NCBI RefSeq assembly: GCF_007753095.1
Contig: NZ_CP036348.1
Span: 6,363,411-6,427,410 of the forward strand
Length of the DNA: 64,000 nucleotides
Direction: 5' to 3'
From: Rosistilla carotiformis
GTDB lineage: Bacteria > Planctomycetota > Planctomycetia > Pirellulales > Pirellulaceae
Position numbers and translations under genes: made by a program. The stretch's first letter is position 1, and each line of letters begins with the position of its first letter. Below the pieces are notes generated by a model, which was not told the DNA's origin, made no database searches, and saw only the letters and a program-made list of their open reading frames with translations. Of the stretch, positions 39,213-47,812 are shown piece by piece.

Positions 39213-41333
39213 TTGTGGCAACAACTGGATCGCGTCGACGATCACATGGCCGTCAGTTCCCTTGTTGCCGATCTCGATGGTGGCGTCGCCCGCGGGAAAT
39301 TCAAACTCGCCGACGGAAGTGAAGGATCCGTGCGGGGGAGCTTTCCTTTGGTTGCAGGTGGCTGAGTGGGTTTTCCCACCTGCACGAATCGTGATCGGGA
39401 CATTGGTCGCTCGATTGGCGTTTGCGGTATATGCGATTCGCACGTCATAGCTGCCTGGTGTTTTGATCTTCACCGGAAAGCGAATGCTCTGATGTCCCTT
39501 GTCGTTGTCGCCGTCATGACGATAGCCGGTTCCAACAAACGGACCAACAACTTGGCTGATTGCGTCAAAGCCGGTGCGAGCAGCCGCTTCATCGTCGACG
39601 ACGATTCCCTTTAACGTCTTGGGATCAATCGATGCCGCCGACTTCTTTACTGGCCCCGTCCACGTTAGCACTTGGCTGTCGTCCAGTAGTTTCTGTCGCA
39701 GCGCGTCGTAGTCGATCGCTTGCACGGCGCGATCGGTCCCAATCGCTTGCATCGCGGCCGTGGCCGACGACTGGCCCAGAACCATAAAGACAGGTTCCAT
39801 GCGGATGGAGCCAAAGGCGATGTGCGATGCGCTCAAGCAAACCGGAACGAGCAGGTTTTCGCATTGCTCCGCTTTCGGAGTCAACGCGCCATACGAGATC
39901 TCATAAGGCGAGAAGCCTCCGACTTCGACATCGCCTTCGTTGCGGACGTGTCCGTTGGCATCGACATACCGTTGGGTGTTGTGGGAATCCATCGTGTAGG
40001 CGGCCAATCCGATGGAGTCGTCGACCGTCTGGCGTCCTTGGCAGTGATGTTGCGTCATCACGGTAGAACCCACCATCCGCCGGGCTTCGCGAATATACAG
40101 CTGCTGTTGCCAACCATCGGCGCGCTCGAACTCATCCCGGCACATGCCCCATCGCGCAACTTCGTTGCGAATGTGATCGGGCACACGGGGGTGATTGGCT
40201 AGCGTCCACATCAATCCCTGTTGATAGGTGCGGTGGCGTGCGACAATCGATTCCCGCTGGTCATAGCTCGCCTCGGCATAGTCGTAGTTCTGGCCGATAA
40301 AATCGGTCGAGAAGGCGGTTCGGTTGTTGGTATCGGTTTTACGATTGGGCATGCTGGAATTGATCCAAGGCATCCCCTTCTCGCCCGCTTCGAAATTGCG
40401 TAGCAGCAATTCGAAGACGAGCGGGTTATAGCCGTCGGGTTTCGCAAACGGGATACGATTTTCCGGGTGATCTGTCAGGCACATCCGAAAACAGAAAGCT
40501 TGTGCGCGGGCGTCGCCGCTCCCCTCTTCGCCGGGGCCGTCGGCATCGATGCCTGGCAACAAGCCGCTGGACTTGTCCCCTGGGACCACAAACGGATCGA
40601 CTCCCGGCACAAATTGATGGTACTTCGCATGCCGTGTCTGGACGCCGTTGAGCGTTTCGTCATAGACCGCATTCGCTTCACGGCCGACGGTGAACGAGAC
40701 GCCAGCGGCGGCCAACAGGTCTCCTTCATAAGTAGCATCGATGAACATCCGGCCTCGATAACTCGGGCCCCCTTCCATCGCGATTGCCACGATCCGTCCG
40801 TTCTCAAGCGTCACGCCGCGGGCACGATGACCGGCATCTGCCAACGGGGTCCGATCCAGTCGCTGTTCAAAGACGACGGGGATCTCGTACTCGCGAACCA
40901 GATCGCGCATGATCGCCAGCGCCGCCGAGGGCTCGAAGGTCCACATGGTTGCTTCAGCGGAACTCGTACGCGTTTGTCCGCTGTCTCGATAGGAGGTCGG
41001 TTTTTGCCATTTCCAAGCCTCGGGTCGATCGTAATAGGCGCGCACTCGTTGATAGAACTCCCGCGCGATGCCGCCGATCGCGGCTTTGTTGCCGATGTCG
41101 GTCTGCCCCAGTCCGCCGGTCGTCAAACCGCCGATCCTGCGACTCGGTTCGATCACGATGACCGATCCTCCCATCCGCCGCACCTGCACCGCCGCAGCGA
41201 TCCCCGCCGACGAACCGCCATAGATCACAACGTCGTACGATTTCTCCTCCGGCTCCGCGGCGGAGGTCGATGGAAACGGAAGACTCATCAGGGCAAAAAC
41301 AGCAAGTAGCGGCAGTAAGCGACGGCGATTCAT
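39210..41333 (-). CDS. Secreted FAD-dependent oxidoreductase with C-terminal xanthan lyase-like domain
   Basis: This protein has 707 residues with a signal peptide. The Rossmann FAD motif is DVVIYGGSSAGIAAAVQ (residues 34-50), then RIGGLTTGGLGQTD, a FAD_oxidored (PF12831) hallmark. Residues to about 560 form that domain. The final 130 residues (KIKTPGSYDVRIAYTANANR) form a beta-sandwich like the golvesin/xanthan lyase-type modules seen on planctomycete degradative enzymes. It probably acts on a carbohydrate or ester substrate outside the cytoplasm. Confidence 0.88.
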   Translation of the reverse strand: MNRRRLLPLLAVFALMSLPFPSTSAAEPEEKSYDVVIYGGSSAGIAAAVQVRRMGGSVIVIEPSRRIGGLTTGGLGQTDIGNKAAIGGIAREFYQRVRAYYDRPEAWKWQKPTSYRDSGQTRTSSAEATMWTFEPSAALAIMRDLVREYEIPVVFEQRLDRTPLADAGHRARGVTLENGRIVAIAMEGGPSYRGRMFIDATYEGDLLAAAGVSFTVGREANAVYDETLNGVQTRHAKYHQFVPGVDPFVVPGDKSSGLLPGIDADGPGEEGSGDARAQAFCFRMCLTDHPENRIPFAKPDGYNPLVFELLLRNFEAGEKGMPWINSSMPNRKTDTNNRTAFSTDFIGQNYDYAEASYDQRESIVARHRTYQQGLMWTLANHPRVPDHIRNEVARWGMCRDEFERADGWQQQLYIREARRMVGSTVMTQHHCQGRQTVDDSIGLAAYTMDSHNTQRYVDANGHVRNEGDVEVGGFSPYEISYGALTPKAEQCENLLVPVCLSASHIAFGSIRMEPVFMVLGQSSATAAMQAIGTDRAVQAIDYDALRQKLLDDSQVLTWTGPVKKSAASIDPKTLKGIVVDDEAAARTGFDAISQVVGPFVGTGYRHDGDNDKGHQSIRFPVKIKTPGSYDVRIAYTANANRATNVPITIRAGGKTHSATCNQRKAPPHGSFTSVGEFEFPAGDATIEIGNKGTDGHVIVDAIQLLPQ

Positions 41334-41445
41334 GGGGGATCCTGAACGGGGAACTATCGAGCGTTGTTATATAGATATTAATCTATCGCGACGCCATTGT
41401 TCATCAGGCGAGGTGCAGGACGATTCCGTTTTTCAAACGGAGTTA

Positions 41446-41632
41446 TCAGCCGCCACGCGTTGGCGGCTTGTCGGTTTAATCAGCCGTTTGGGCGTTAGCC
41501 CCGGTTCCGCTGCCACGAACCCGGGGCTAACGCCCAAACGGCTAATGCAAGGAAGCTCGTTATGATTAAACCGACAAGCCGCTAGAGTCCGGTTGCCCAA
41601 GGGAACCGGACTCTGGAGCGTGGCGGTTGATT
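41446..41632. repeat. Large nested palindromic element
   Basis: Three nested stems share a centre: AGCCGTTTGGGCGTTAGCC (from 41483) with its complement ending at 41544; the 20-bp GCGGCTTGTCGGTTTAATCA (41464-41483) with its exact complement at 41564-41583; and ATCAGCCGCCACGC (41446-41459) with GCGTGGCGGTTGAT (41619-41632). An extra 11-bp stem AGAGTCCGGTT lies at 41585-41615. The whole 187 bp can fold into a long hairpin with a branched arm. Confidence 0.85.
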
Positions 41633-41757
41633 CGTTTAAACTCAAATACGGGATTTGCCTTCAGGCAAAGTCCGAGACACGGCGGCGGTTTCCGATTCGG
41701 GGCTAACGAGATGTGTTTGCGTCGCGGCCGCTGGGGTGAGGTGCGAATCCATCGATG

Positions 41758-41827
41758 CCAATTGGGGACAGGCACAACTTTTGAGGCAGGGGATGCTGTC
41801 ACAATCTGAACGCATGCCCTGGCCCCT
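41758..41827. repeat. GGGGACAG-type repeat (copy a)
   Basis: Begins CCAATTGGGGACAGGCACAA and ends GCATGCCCTGGCCCC. The ends form an imperfect inverted repeat (GGGGACAGGCA versus GGGGCCAGGGCA). It lies 24 bp before the Gfo/Idh/MocA start codon. Confidence 0.7.
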
Positions 41828-41851
41828 TTTCACAGCGATGGAGTAGAAAAT

Positions 41852-42808
41852 TTGACGATTCGATGGGGACTGGTGGGTGTCGGTGACATTGCCAATAAAC
41901 GTGTTGCCGCGGCGATTCAGAGCGATCCAAATTCGGAACTAGTCGCGGTTTGCCGTCGCAGTGAACCGCAATTAGATCAGTTTGCGGATCAATTTGGTGT
42001 GCCGCACCGATTTACCAATGCAGATGATTTGATCGCTTCACCCAATTTGGATGCCGTCTACATCGCAACTCCAGTCGACTGCCATTGCCCGCAAACGATC
42101 GCGGCTGCCCGAGCTGGCAAGCACGTTCTCGTCGAAAAGCCAATGGCTCTCAATCCCGCCGAGTGCGATCAGATGATCTCCGCGTGCGACCAGGCAGGCG
42201 TCTCTCTCGGTGTCGCTTATTACCGACGATTCTATCCCGTCGTGCTGCGAATCCAGCAACTGATCGAAGCGAAGCAATTGGGCCGAATCCTTTCCATCGG
42301 GTGTGTGACCGGGAATCCCAACCGATTCCCGGCGGATGATTGGCGAGTGATCCGGACGCGCGGAGGCGGAGGGCCGTTGATGGATATCGGAAGTCATCGA
42401 TTGGATGTCTTCCTGCAACTGCTGGGAGATGTCGCGACAGTCAAAGCGAGCGTGATCGATTCACCCGACTACGAAGCTGAACAGGCGGCAACGCTGTTGG
42501 TGCAATTCAACTCGGGCGCCCATGGAATCCTGCAGTGCTACTTCGGCACCGTGGAGACGCCGGATCGATTGGAGATCATCGGAACCGAAGGACGGATCAC
42601 CGTCGAAGACCTGAACCATGGCGACCTAATGCTCTCCACGTCCGAAGGGCAACAGTTGGAATCGCACCCACCGGCAGACAACCTGCACGCTCCGCTGATC
42701 TCAGATTTTTCCGCAGCGGTGCTGGAGCATCGCTCGCCCACAATCAGCGGCCCCGTCGGGAAACGAACCAACGATCTCATCCGTCTGGCATACGAGGACG
42801 CCCAGTAG
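41852..42808 (+). CDS. Gfo/Idh/MocA-family oxidoreductase
   Basis: This protein has 318 residues and starts with TTG after TGGAG. The N-terminal Rossmann motif is GLVGVGDIANKRV, and the family motif EKPMALNP (residues 94-101) places the catalytic-site Lys. The C-terminal alpha/beta domain contains GGPLMDIGSHRLDVFLQLLG, the usual substrate-binding His region. Such NAD(P)-dependent enzymes oxidise sugars, inositols or related polyols. It is immediately flanked on both sides by copies of the GGGGACAG repeat. Confidence 0.9.
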   Translation: MTIRWGLVGVGDIANKRVAAAIQSDPNSELVAVCRRSEPQLDQFADQFGVPHRFTNADDLIASPNLDAVYIATPVDCHCPQTIAAARAGKHVLVEKPMALNPAECDQMISACDQAGVSLGVAYYRRFYPVVLRIQQLIEAKQLGRILSIGCVTGNPNRFPADDWRVIRTRGGGGPLMDIGSHRLDVFLQLLGDVATVKASVIDSPDYEAEQAATLLVQFNSGAHGILQCYFGTVETPDRLEIIGTEGRITVEDLNHGDLMLSTSEGQQLESHPPADNLHAPLISDFSAAVLEHRSPTISGPVGKRTNDLIRLAYEDAQ

Positions 42809-42812
42809 CGGA

Positions 42813-42910
42813 CCAATCGAGGACAGGCACAATTCCCGGTGAGGTCGACACCCAACATCACGTCCCACAGGCGACGCTGACACCACTCGAAAACATATCC
42901 TGGCACCTTT
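42813..42910. repeat. GGGGACAG-type repeat (copy b)
   Basis: Starts CCAATCGAGGACAGGCACAA 4 bp past the Gfo/Idh stop, and ends AACATATCCTGGCACCTT. About 98 bp. It matches the copies at 44963 and 45132 along its length (for example AATTCCCG near the left and AAAACAT near the right). Confidence 0.75.
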
Positions 42911-43059
42911 CGTAATGTCTGTTGATGCCTGTGCCCTGATTCGGAATGTGCGAAGCATTTCGGAGGTGGTTGGTTTTGCGTTAGGATGCTTGATCAAGCG
43001 ATGCGGTCGGGAGCGCATTTTCATCTCTTGCATCTCTGTCCACAGAAAGCATTCAGGCA

Positions 43060-43869
43060 ATGGCTCAACCGCGAAAACACGCCTACACAACGGCCCCCGA
43101 AGATCCAAATCCTGCGGCGGAGACGACGTTTGCCGAGCGAGCTCGAACGATGCTGTCGCTGAGTCAGGTGGGTGTCATCTCCACCCACTCGGTCCACTGC
43201 AAAGGGTTTCCGTTTGGGTCGACAATGCCGTACGCATTGGATGCAATCGGCCGACCGCTGTTTCTGATCAGCGCGATGGCGATGCACACCAAGAACCTGC
43301 GCGAGGATCCCCGTGCGTCGCTATTTGTCACCGATCCGACAGCGGCTTTCGATCCGCTGGGTGCAGGGCGTTTGACGCTGGTCGGCAGCGCCGAACCGGT
43401 GCCCGATGAAGACCTTGATGAAACCCGCGCTCTGTATCTCAGCCGCCATGAGAACGCGAGCTACTACGTCGACTTTGCCGATTTCTCGTTCTGGCGACTC
43501 AATCCTACGGAGCTCTATTTTGTTGGAGGATTTGGAGTGATGGGCTGGATTCAGACGGATGATTTCCAGCACGCGGTTGCGGATCCATTGGCTGACGCCG
43601 CGGCGGGTATCCTGCAACACATGAACGACGACCATGCCGCTGCGATGCTCGATATCGCTTACGCGGAAAAAGAGATCGTCGCCTCCGAAGCAAAGATGAC
43701 CGCGGTCGACCGCCTCGGTTTTCATTTACGGCTCAAAACACCCGAGCGTGTCCAATCGGTTCGCATTGGATTCCCACACGAAGTCCGGAGTTCCGACGAA
43801 TGCCGTCAAGCGATTGTTGCGATGGTGAAGCAGGCGCGCAGCGACAAGGAATCCAGAAACGACGGTTGA
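43060..43869 (+). CDS. HugZ-like heme-binding/pyridoxamine 5'-phosphate oxidase-fold protein
   Basis: This protein has 269 residues. The N-terminal split-barrel flavin-like domain shows FAERARTMLSLSQVGVIST and HTKNLREDPRASLFV. The C-terminal domain (from about 180) is DUF2470-like, including HMNDDHAAAMLDIAY. This two-domain order is that of HugZ and related heme-associated proteins. It may bind heme or flavin, but no heme-uptake gene is nearby. It is convergent with the DUF1080 gene. Confidence 0.85.
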   Translation: MAQPRKHAYTTAPEDPNPAAETTFAERARTMLSLSQVGVISTHSVHCKGFPFGSTMPYALDAIGRPLFLISAMAMHTKNLREDPRASLFVTDPTAAFDPLGAGRLTLVGSAEPVPDEDLDETRALYLSRHENASYYVDFADFSFWRLNPTELYFVGGFGVMGWIQTDDFQHAVADPLADAAAGILQHMNDDHAAAMLDIAYAEKEIVASEAKMTAVDRLGFHLRLKTPERVQSVRIGFPHEVRSSDECRQAIVAMVKQARSDKESRNDG

Positions 43870-43925
43870 TCGCTCAGGGGCGTGATGAGCGCCCCCGCGT
43901 GCGATCGACACCGGTGCAGAGGATT

Positions 43926-44705
43926 CTACTCCTCGATAACTTTTGCCGTCTGTTCTGGCGTGGTGATGCCCGGGGGCAGTTCGAGGATTCGGATATTGCG
44001 GAAGTGAATTTCCGAGCCTTCGGACTCCAGGCAGAGATAGCCTTTGCGGACCGACGAATCGCGAATGGAATTGACGAACTTGCCATTGATCGCCAGCTTG
44101 ACCGTGCCGTCGACGCAAACGACATCGTAGACGTTCCATTGCCCCACACCCTTGCAACGCAGTTCCACCGACATACTGCGTCTGCCGCGCGGGTTGTCGG
44201 GCGTGGCGGTGAGCCCGCCGGCACCAAACAATTCGCCCGAGATGTACCCGATATGGTTCGGCTCACCATTCTTTAAGGGATGCTGATTGACCCAGTCCAA
44301 TTCGAGCATCTGGACTTCCATTCCCTTGGGAAGTCGGCTCCCCTCAGGGACGAATCCCTCACTCCACGCAAACACGCCGGAATTGCCCCCGGCCTTCATG
44401 TGCCGCCACTCGATATGCAGGATGAAGTTCTCGTATTGCTTCTCCGATCGCATCACACCGATAGGCTTACCGCTGCATACCAGCAGCCCGTCCTTGACCG
44501 ACCAGGTATCTGGTTCTGTGTTGACGTTCGCCCATCCCGACAAATCGCGGCCGTTAAACAGATCGACCCACTGTGAGACTTCGGTAGACGCTTCCGCAGC
44601 GGGCGGCTCGGCCCCCAATTCGGACTCGAAGGCCAGCGACACCAACAGCGCCGCAAGCATCCAAGGGATCATTCCCAAAACGTCAATTCGTGAAGTCATT
44701 CTCAT
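43926..44705 (-). CDS. DUF1080 (3-keto-disaccharide hydrolase-like) secreted protein
   Basis: I start at the ATG at 44705 (259 residues), just before a signal peptide ([20 protein letters not shown]). The frame continues to 44819 but adds 38 residues of low likelihood. The domain has [37 protein letters not shown] and [16 protein letters not shown], the signature of DUF1080 concanavalin-like sandwich proteins, often acting on keto-sugars. Export is expected. Confidence 0.85.
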   Translation of the reverse strand: MRMTSRIDVLGMIPWMLAALLVSLAFESELGAEPPAAEASTEVSQWVDLFNGRDLSGWANVNTEPDTWSVKDGLLVCSGKPIGVMRSEKQYENFILHIEWRHMKAGGNSGVFAWSEGFVPEGSRLPKGMEVQMLELDWVNQHPLKNGEPNHIGYISGELFGAGGLTATPDNPRGRRSMSVELRCKGVGQWNVYDVVCVDGTVKLAINGKFVNSIRDSSVRKGYLCLESEGSEIHFRNIRILELPPGITTPEQTAKVIEE

Positions 44706-44857
44706 TGGTGGCTCGTAAGTTCTAGGAGTTAAATTAGCGATCGATAGAACGATCGGAGTCAAGCACAATCGTCGATTCCATTGAGCCTGGCAGCTCTCGA
44801 CAGCGTGAGATTGTACCACGCCTGGACGAGAACATAGCCTAGCACCGCAATGGTCCG

Positions 44858-44873
44858 CTCAGTGCCGCAGGCA
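44858..44873. repeat. Repeat module CTCAGTGCCGCAGGCA (copy 2)
   Basis: Identical over 16 bases to 37914-37929. It is followed by the GGGGACAG-type and GGCAGAATGAT modules in the same order as at that locus. Confidence 0.75.
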
Positions 44874-44962
44874 TGGCATGCAATAGCCATGGACGCAAGG
44901 CAACCGCACAGCAGTAAGTACCGATGGCACGACAGACGTTGTCGCGTTCTTTTTATACAGAG

Positions 44963-45401
44963 CCAATCGGGGACAGGCACAATTCCCGACGACATCCACC
45001 ATCCACATCCCGCTGGCGTTGCTGGCACCACCTGAAAACATGCTCTGGCCCCGTCTGGTGAATTGGCAGAATGATGGGGGCAGAATAATGTTTCGCGCCG
45101 CCAGTTCCGCCTCTACTTCGAGGCGAGCTCGTAATCGGGGACAGCCACAATCCCCGGCGACATCCACCATCCACCATCCACATCCCGCAGGCGATGCTGG
45201 CGCCACCTGAAAACATACTCTGGCCCCGTTTGGTGAATTGGCAGAATGATGGGGGCAGAATAATGTTTCGCGCCGCCAGTTCCGCCTCTACTTCGAGGCG
45301 AGCTCGTAATCGGGGACAGCCACAATTTTGGATAAGCCGCCAACCACCAGCTCCGTCTCGCTGGCAACGCTTACACCACCTGAAAATATGCTCTGGCCCC
45401 G
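44963..45401. repeat. Tandem duplication of a composite repeat (about 170-bp period)
   Basis: Three GGGGACAG-type copies start at 44963, 45131 and 45306 (spacing 168 and 175 bp). The first two are each followed by TGGCAGAATGATGGGGGC and GCAGAATAATG (45064 and 45239) and a TTCGCGCCGCC hairpin (CGCCTC ... GAGGCG). The right ends read AAAACATGCTCTGGCCCCG. The right arm of the 15-bp element is missing here. Confidence 0.8.
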
Positions 45402-45518
45402 TCTTCACGACTGGGTTGAATCCCGAGGAGATCACTTGAGCTCGATCGTTCACTTCTCGATGTTGCCGGTGAAAGCAAAGGAATTTTGCCGGAGAGGCTA
45501 TATTCCTGCGAGGGAACC

Positions 45519-45618
45519 AGGGCTCTCACCAAGGCACCAAGCCACCGACGCGGAGCGAACTCCCAGATAAAGGAACCACAACGATCTTACTCCGCGCCTT
45601 CGCGCCTCCGTGAGAGCC
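45519..45618. repeat. Element bounded by 11-bp inverted repeats
   Basis: AGGGCTCTCAC at 45519-45529 has its exact reverse complement GTGAGAGCCCT at 45608-45618. Inside are CACCAAGGCACCAAG and CGCGCCTTCGCGCCTCC. The structure suggests a small mobile-like repeat. Confidence 0.6.
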
Positions 45619-45705
45619 CTTTCCGGCAACGCAACTCCAGCGCCACCAAGACGGCGCAGCCTCCGCGGCTGAAGCAATCGTGGATCCGTGCTGCCCGGGC
45701 GCACA

Positions 45706-45750
45706 AAAAAAGCCCTGGCTTCGGCGTTTTCACGCGAACCAGGGCTTTTT
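45706..45750 (-). terminator. Bidirectional intrinsic terminator after tRNA
   Basis: A-tract plus GCCCTGG pairs with CCAGGGC plus T-tract. On the minus strand the hairpin is followed by TTTTTTT, 10 nt beyond the tRNA 3' end. The complement also carries a T-tract on the plus strand. Confidence 0.85.
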
Positions 45751-45759
45751 GTTTGGCAG

Positions 45760-45833
45760 TAGCGGCAGAGGGACTCGAACCCCCGACACGCGGATTATGA
45801 TTCCGCTGCTCTAACCGGCTGAGCTATGCCGCC
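45760..45833 (-). tRNA. tRNA with CAU anticodon (elongator Met likely; Ile2 not excluded)
   Basis: A 74-nt cloverleaf on the minus strand. The acceptor GGCGGCA pairs with TGCCGCT (one G-U at the end), and the discriminator is A. The anticodon loop ATCATAA sits on the stem GCGGA/TCCGC, so the anticodon is CAU. The T-loop is GGGGGTTCGAGTCCCTC. CCA is not encoded. Elongator Met is the simplest reading; a lysidine-modified Ile2 tRNA would have the same gene anticodon. A strong terminator lies 10 nt downstream. Confidence 0.9.
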
Positions 45834-45970
45834 AAGTTGTTTCAAGGCAATGGTTTACATCCAATCGATCGGCAATGCAAGCGGGGCCTGCCGATGTGGA
45901 TAACTCCCAAAACCTCGCAGATTGTATATCGCCATTTCCGATTGGGAAAGCCACCTCAAAGAGCAAAAAA

Positions 45971-47638
45971 TTACCGATCCGGTTCGCTGCTCCCCTGACG
46001 CAACTGGTTGAAATATTGCTCGGTATGCTCTCGCTCGGCCCTGGGCAGTGGACGGTCCTCCAACGGGTCGCTCTCCTCCTGCATCGCGTTGATCACCGCA
46101 CTCTTGATCTCCTCCCGCGTCACCCCTTTGCGATTGGGGCCGTTGGCAAATCCGGCAGCGATCCCGCTGCCGTTTTTCGGTTTGGTGCGGACCTGCGATT
46201 CGTAGTTCCCCGTCTCGGTCTCCTCCTCGGGACGGTCGCCTTTACCCCCTTCGCCTTCGCCCATTCCGTCGCCACCCTCGCCTTTGCCTCCCCCCTTGCC
46301 CGGAAACTGCCCCGATCCTTGACACTGCTGACAACCATTCCCCTGACAGCTCTGGCAGCGCATCTGTTGCTTGGCTTGCGACAATTGGTCCATCATCTCT
46401 TCCAATTGATCCATCTCGTTCTGCATCTCGCCCAATTCTTCGGCCAGCTGTTCCAAGGACTCCGCCGCGCTCGACGCATCCCCTTTCTGCATCGCCTCTT
46501 TTGCTTGAGCTAGCCCCTCAGCCATCTGCTGCATCTGTTGCATTTGCTGGTCCATCTGTTGCATCTGCTGCAACTCCTTCTCCAGCTTTTCCGCATCCTC
46601 GCTGCGGCCTTCCTGCTTGGCTTGGTCGATCTTCTTTTGCAGATCCTGCTTCGCTTGCTCGTGCTTTTCGACAGCCTTCTCGATCGCCTCCTGCATCTTG
46701 GCGATCTGATTCTCCAGCTGCTTCTGTTCGGCTTTGGTCATCGTGCCGTCGTTGAGCTTCTTGACAAGTTTCTTGATCTCCTCTTCCGCTTTCCCCAGCT
46801 CTCCCCGCTGCATCGCCGACGCCAACTTGTCAGCCGGTCCGCGTTGCATGTCTTTTAAACCAGCCAGCTGCTTCCGCATCTCTTCCTTCGAACCCATTTG
46901 GTCGCGGCGTTCTTGCAGCTGCTTCTTGATGTCGTTGAGCGCAACCATCGCCTGTTTCTGGTTCATGTCTTTGCGCTGCGACAGTTGATCCAGATCGGCT
47001 TCGATCTTCTTAAACAGATCGCCGGCATCTTTGAGCCCCTGCGCCTCGGCCCGTTTCCGACGAACCGCAAGCTTCTTCTTCAGTTCATCCGCAGCGGTTT
47101 TGATCTGCTGTTGCGATGCGGTGTCGACGCTCGCTTGAGCTTGGTTGTCCTGAGTCGCATCGGGAATGAAGAGCAAAACCGCCATGGCTGCTAAAGGAGC
47201 CAGCGGCAGCAGCGCGATGCGTTGCACTCGGTGGCGAAAGTGCTCCGACACATCCAACTTCTCCGCTCGGCGAGCCGCATCGGCCAACAGCGCCTTACCG
47301 ATCTCCGAATCGAGTTCCGCTTCGCTCATCGACAGCGAACTGCTGATCCGTTCTTTGAGCCCAAACTGCTGATCGATCGCGATCGCCGCGTCGTTCATAC
47401 TCGGCGCGGTCCACCGCGTCACCACGCCTGCGATCACCACCGCAGCAGCAACCGCGGCAGCCAACCACGACAATCGCCAGGCGTCCAAATCGAACGACAG
47501 CGCCCACAGCTTCGGCACCGCCAGCGCCAACAGCGCGATACACAAAGCGGCAAAAAGCGACCAGCAGAAAATGCTTGCAAATTTTTGCAGCATCAACCGC
47601 CGGCGGACTCGAGCAACTTGATGGCGAACGTGGTCCAT
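45971..47638 (-). CDS. Coiled-coil membrane protein with DnaJ-like CxxCxGxG motif
   Basis: I start at the ATG at 47638 (555 residues), with GAGGAA upstream. Membrane helices lie at about residues 18-65 and near 130-150 (LLPLAPLAAMAVLLFIPD). The region from about 170 to 420 is a long Gln/Lys/Glu-rich coiled coil (for example KEEMRKQLAGLKDMQRG). A CQSCQGNGCQQCQGSG block near residues 428-443 resembles one zinc-finger repeat of DnaJ. The tail is Gly/Glu-rich, then Arg/Glu-rich. Proteins of this type (DUF4175-like) often lie beside DUF58 and VWA genes. The function is unknown. Confidence 0.75.
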   Translation of the reverse strand: MDHVRHQVARVRRRLMLQKFASIFCWSLFAALCIALLALAVPKLWALSFDLDAWRLSWLAAAVAAAVVIAGVVTRWTAPSMNDAAIAIDQQFGLKERISSSLSMSEAELDSEIGKALLADAARRAEKLDVSEHFRHRVQRIALLPLAPLAAMAVLLFIPDATQDNQAQASVDTASQQQIKTAADELKKKLAVRRKRAEAQGLKDAGDLFKKIEADLDQLSQRKDMNQKQAMVALNDIKKQLQERRDQMGSKEEMRKQLAGLKDMQRGPADKLASAMQRGELGKAEEEIKKLVKKLNDGTMTKAEQKQLENQIAKMQEAIEKAVEKHEQAKQDLQKKIDQAKQEGRSEDAEKLEKELQQMQQMDQQMQQMQQMAEGLAQAKEAMQKGDASSAAESLEQLAEELGEMQNEMDQLEEMMDQLSQAKQQMRCQSCQGNGCQQCQGSGQFPGKGGGKGEGGDGMGEGEGGKGDRPEEETETGNYESQVRTKPKNGSGIAAGFANGPNRKGVTREEIKSAVINAMQEESDPLEDRPLPRAEREHTEQYFNQLRQGSSEPDR

Positions 47639-47812
47639 GATCGGATTCCTCGGATAAGCAGCGTTTTCGGCGGCCAATGCAACAAAACGACCACCAACGG
47701 ATCGCAGCGGCGGGAAAGAGCCGCAATCCACACATAGCAAATTCTAGCAGTTGTGGCGCGATCTGGTTTGGGAAATCTTAAAGTCGCCCAAACGCAGCCC
47801 AATTGACCCTCG

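Larger units (their letters stand above)
41334..41851. other. Repeat-rich intergenic region
   Basis: About 520 bp that contains the nested palindrome at 41446-41632 and a GGGGACAG repeat at 41758-41827. No gene is supported. Confidence 0.6.
44706..45705. other. Repeat-dominated intergenic region
   Basis: About 1000 bp with no gene I support. It holds three GGGGACAG-type copies, two GGCAGAATGAT half-elements, the module CTCAGTGCCGCAGGCA and the paired AGGGCTCTCAC element, listed separately. Confidence 0.6.

Noticed and set aside
45486-45800. Plus-strand frame over the repeat and tRNA region
   Set aside because: It runs through the tRNA and its terminator, so it cannot be a real gene.
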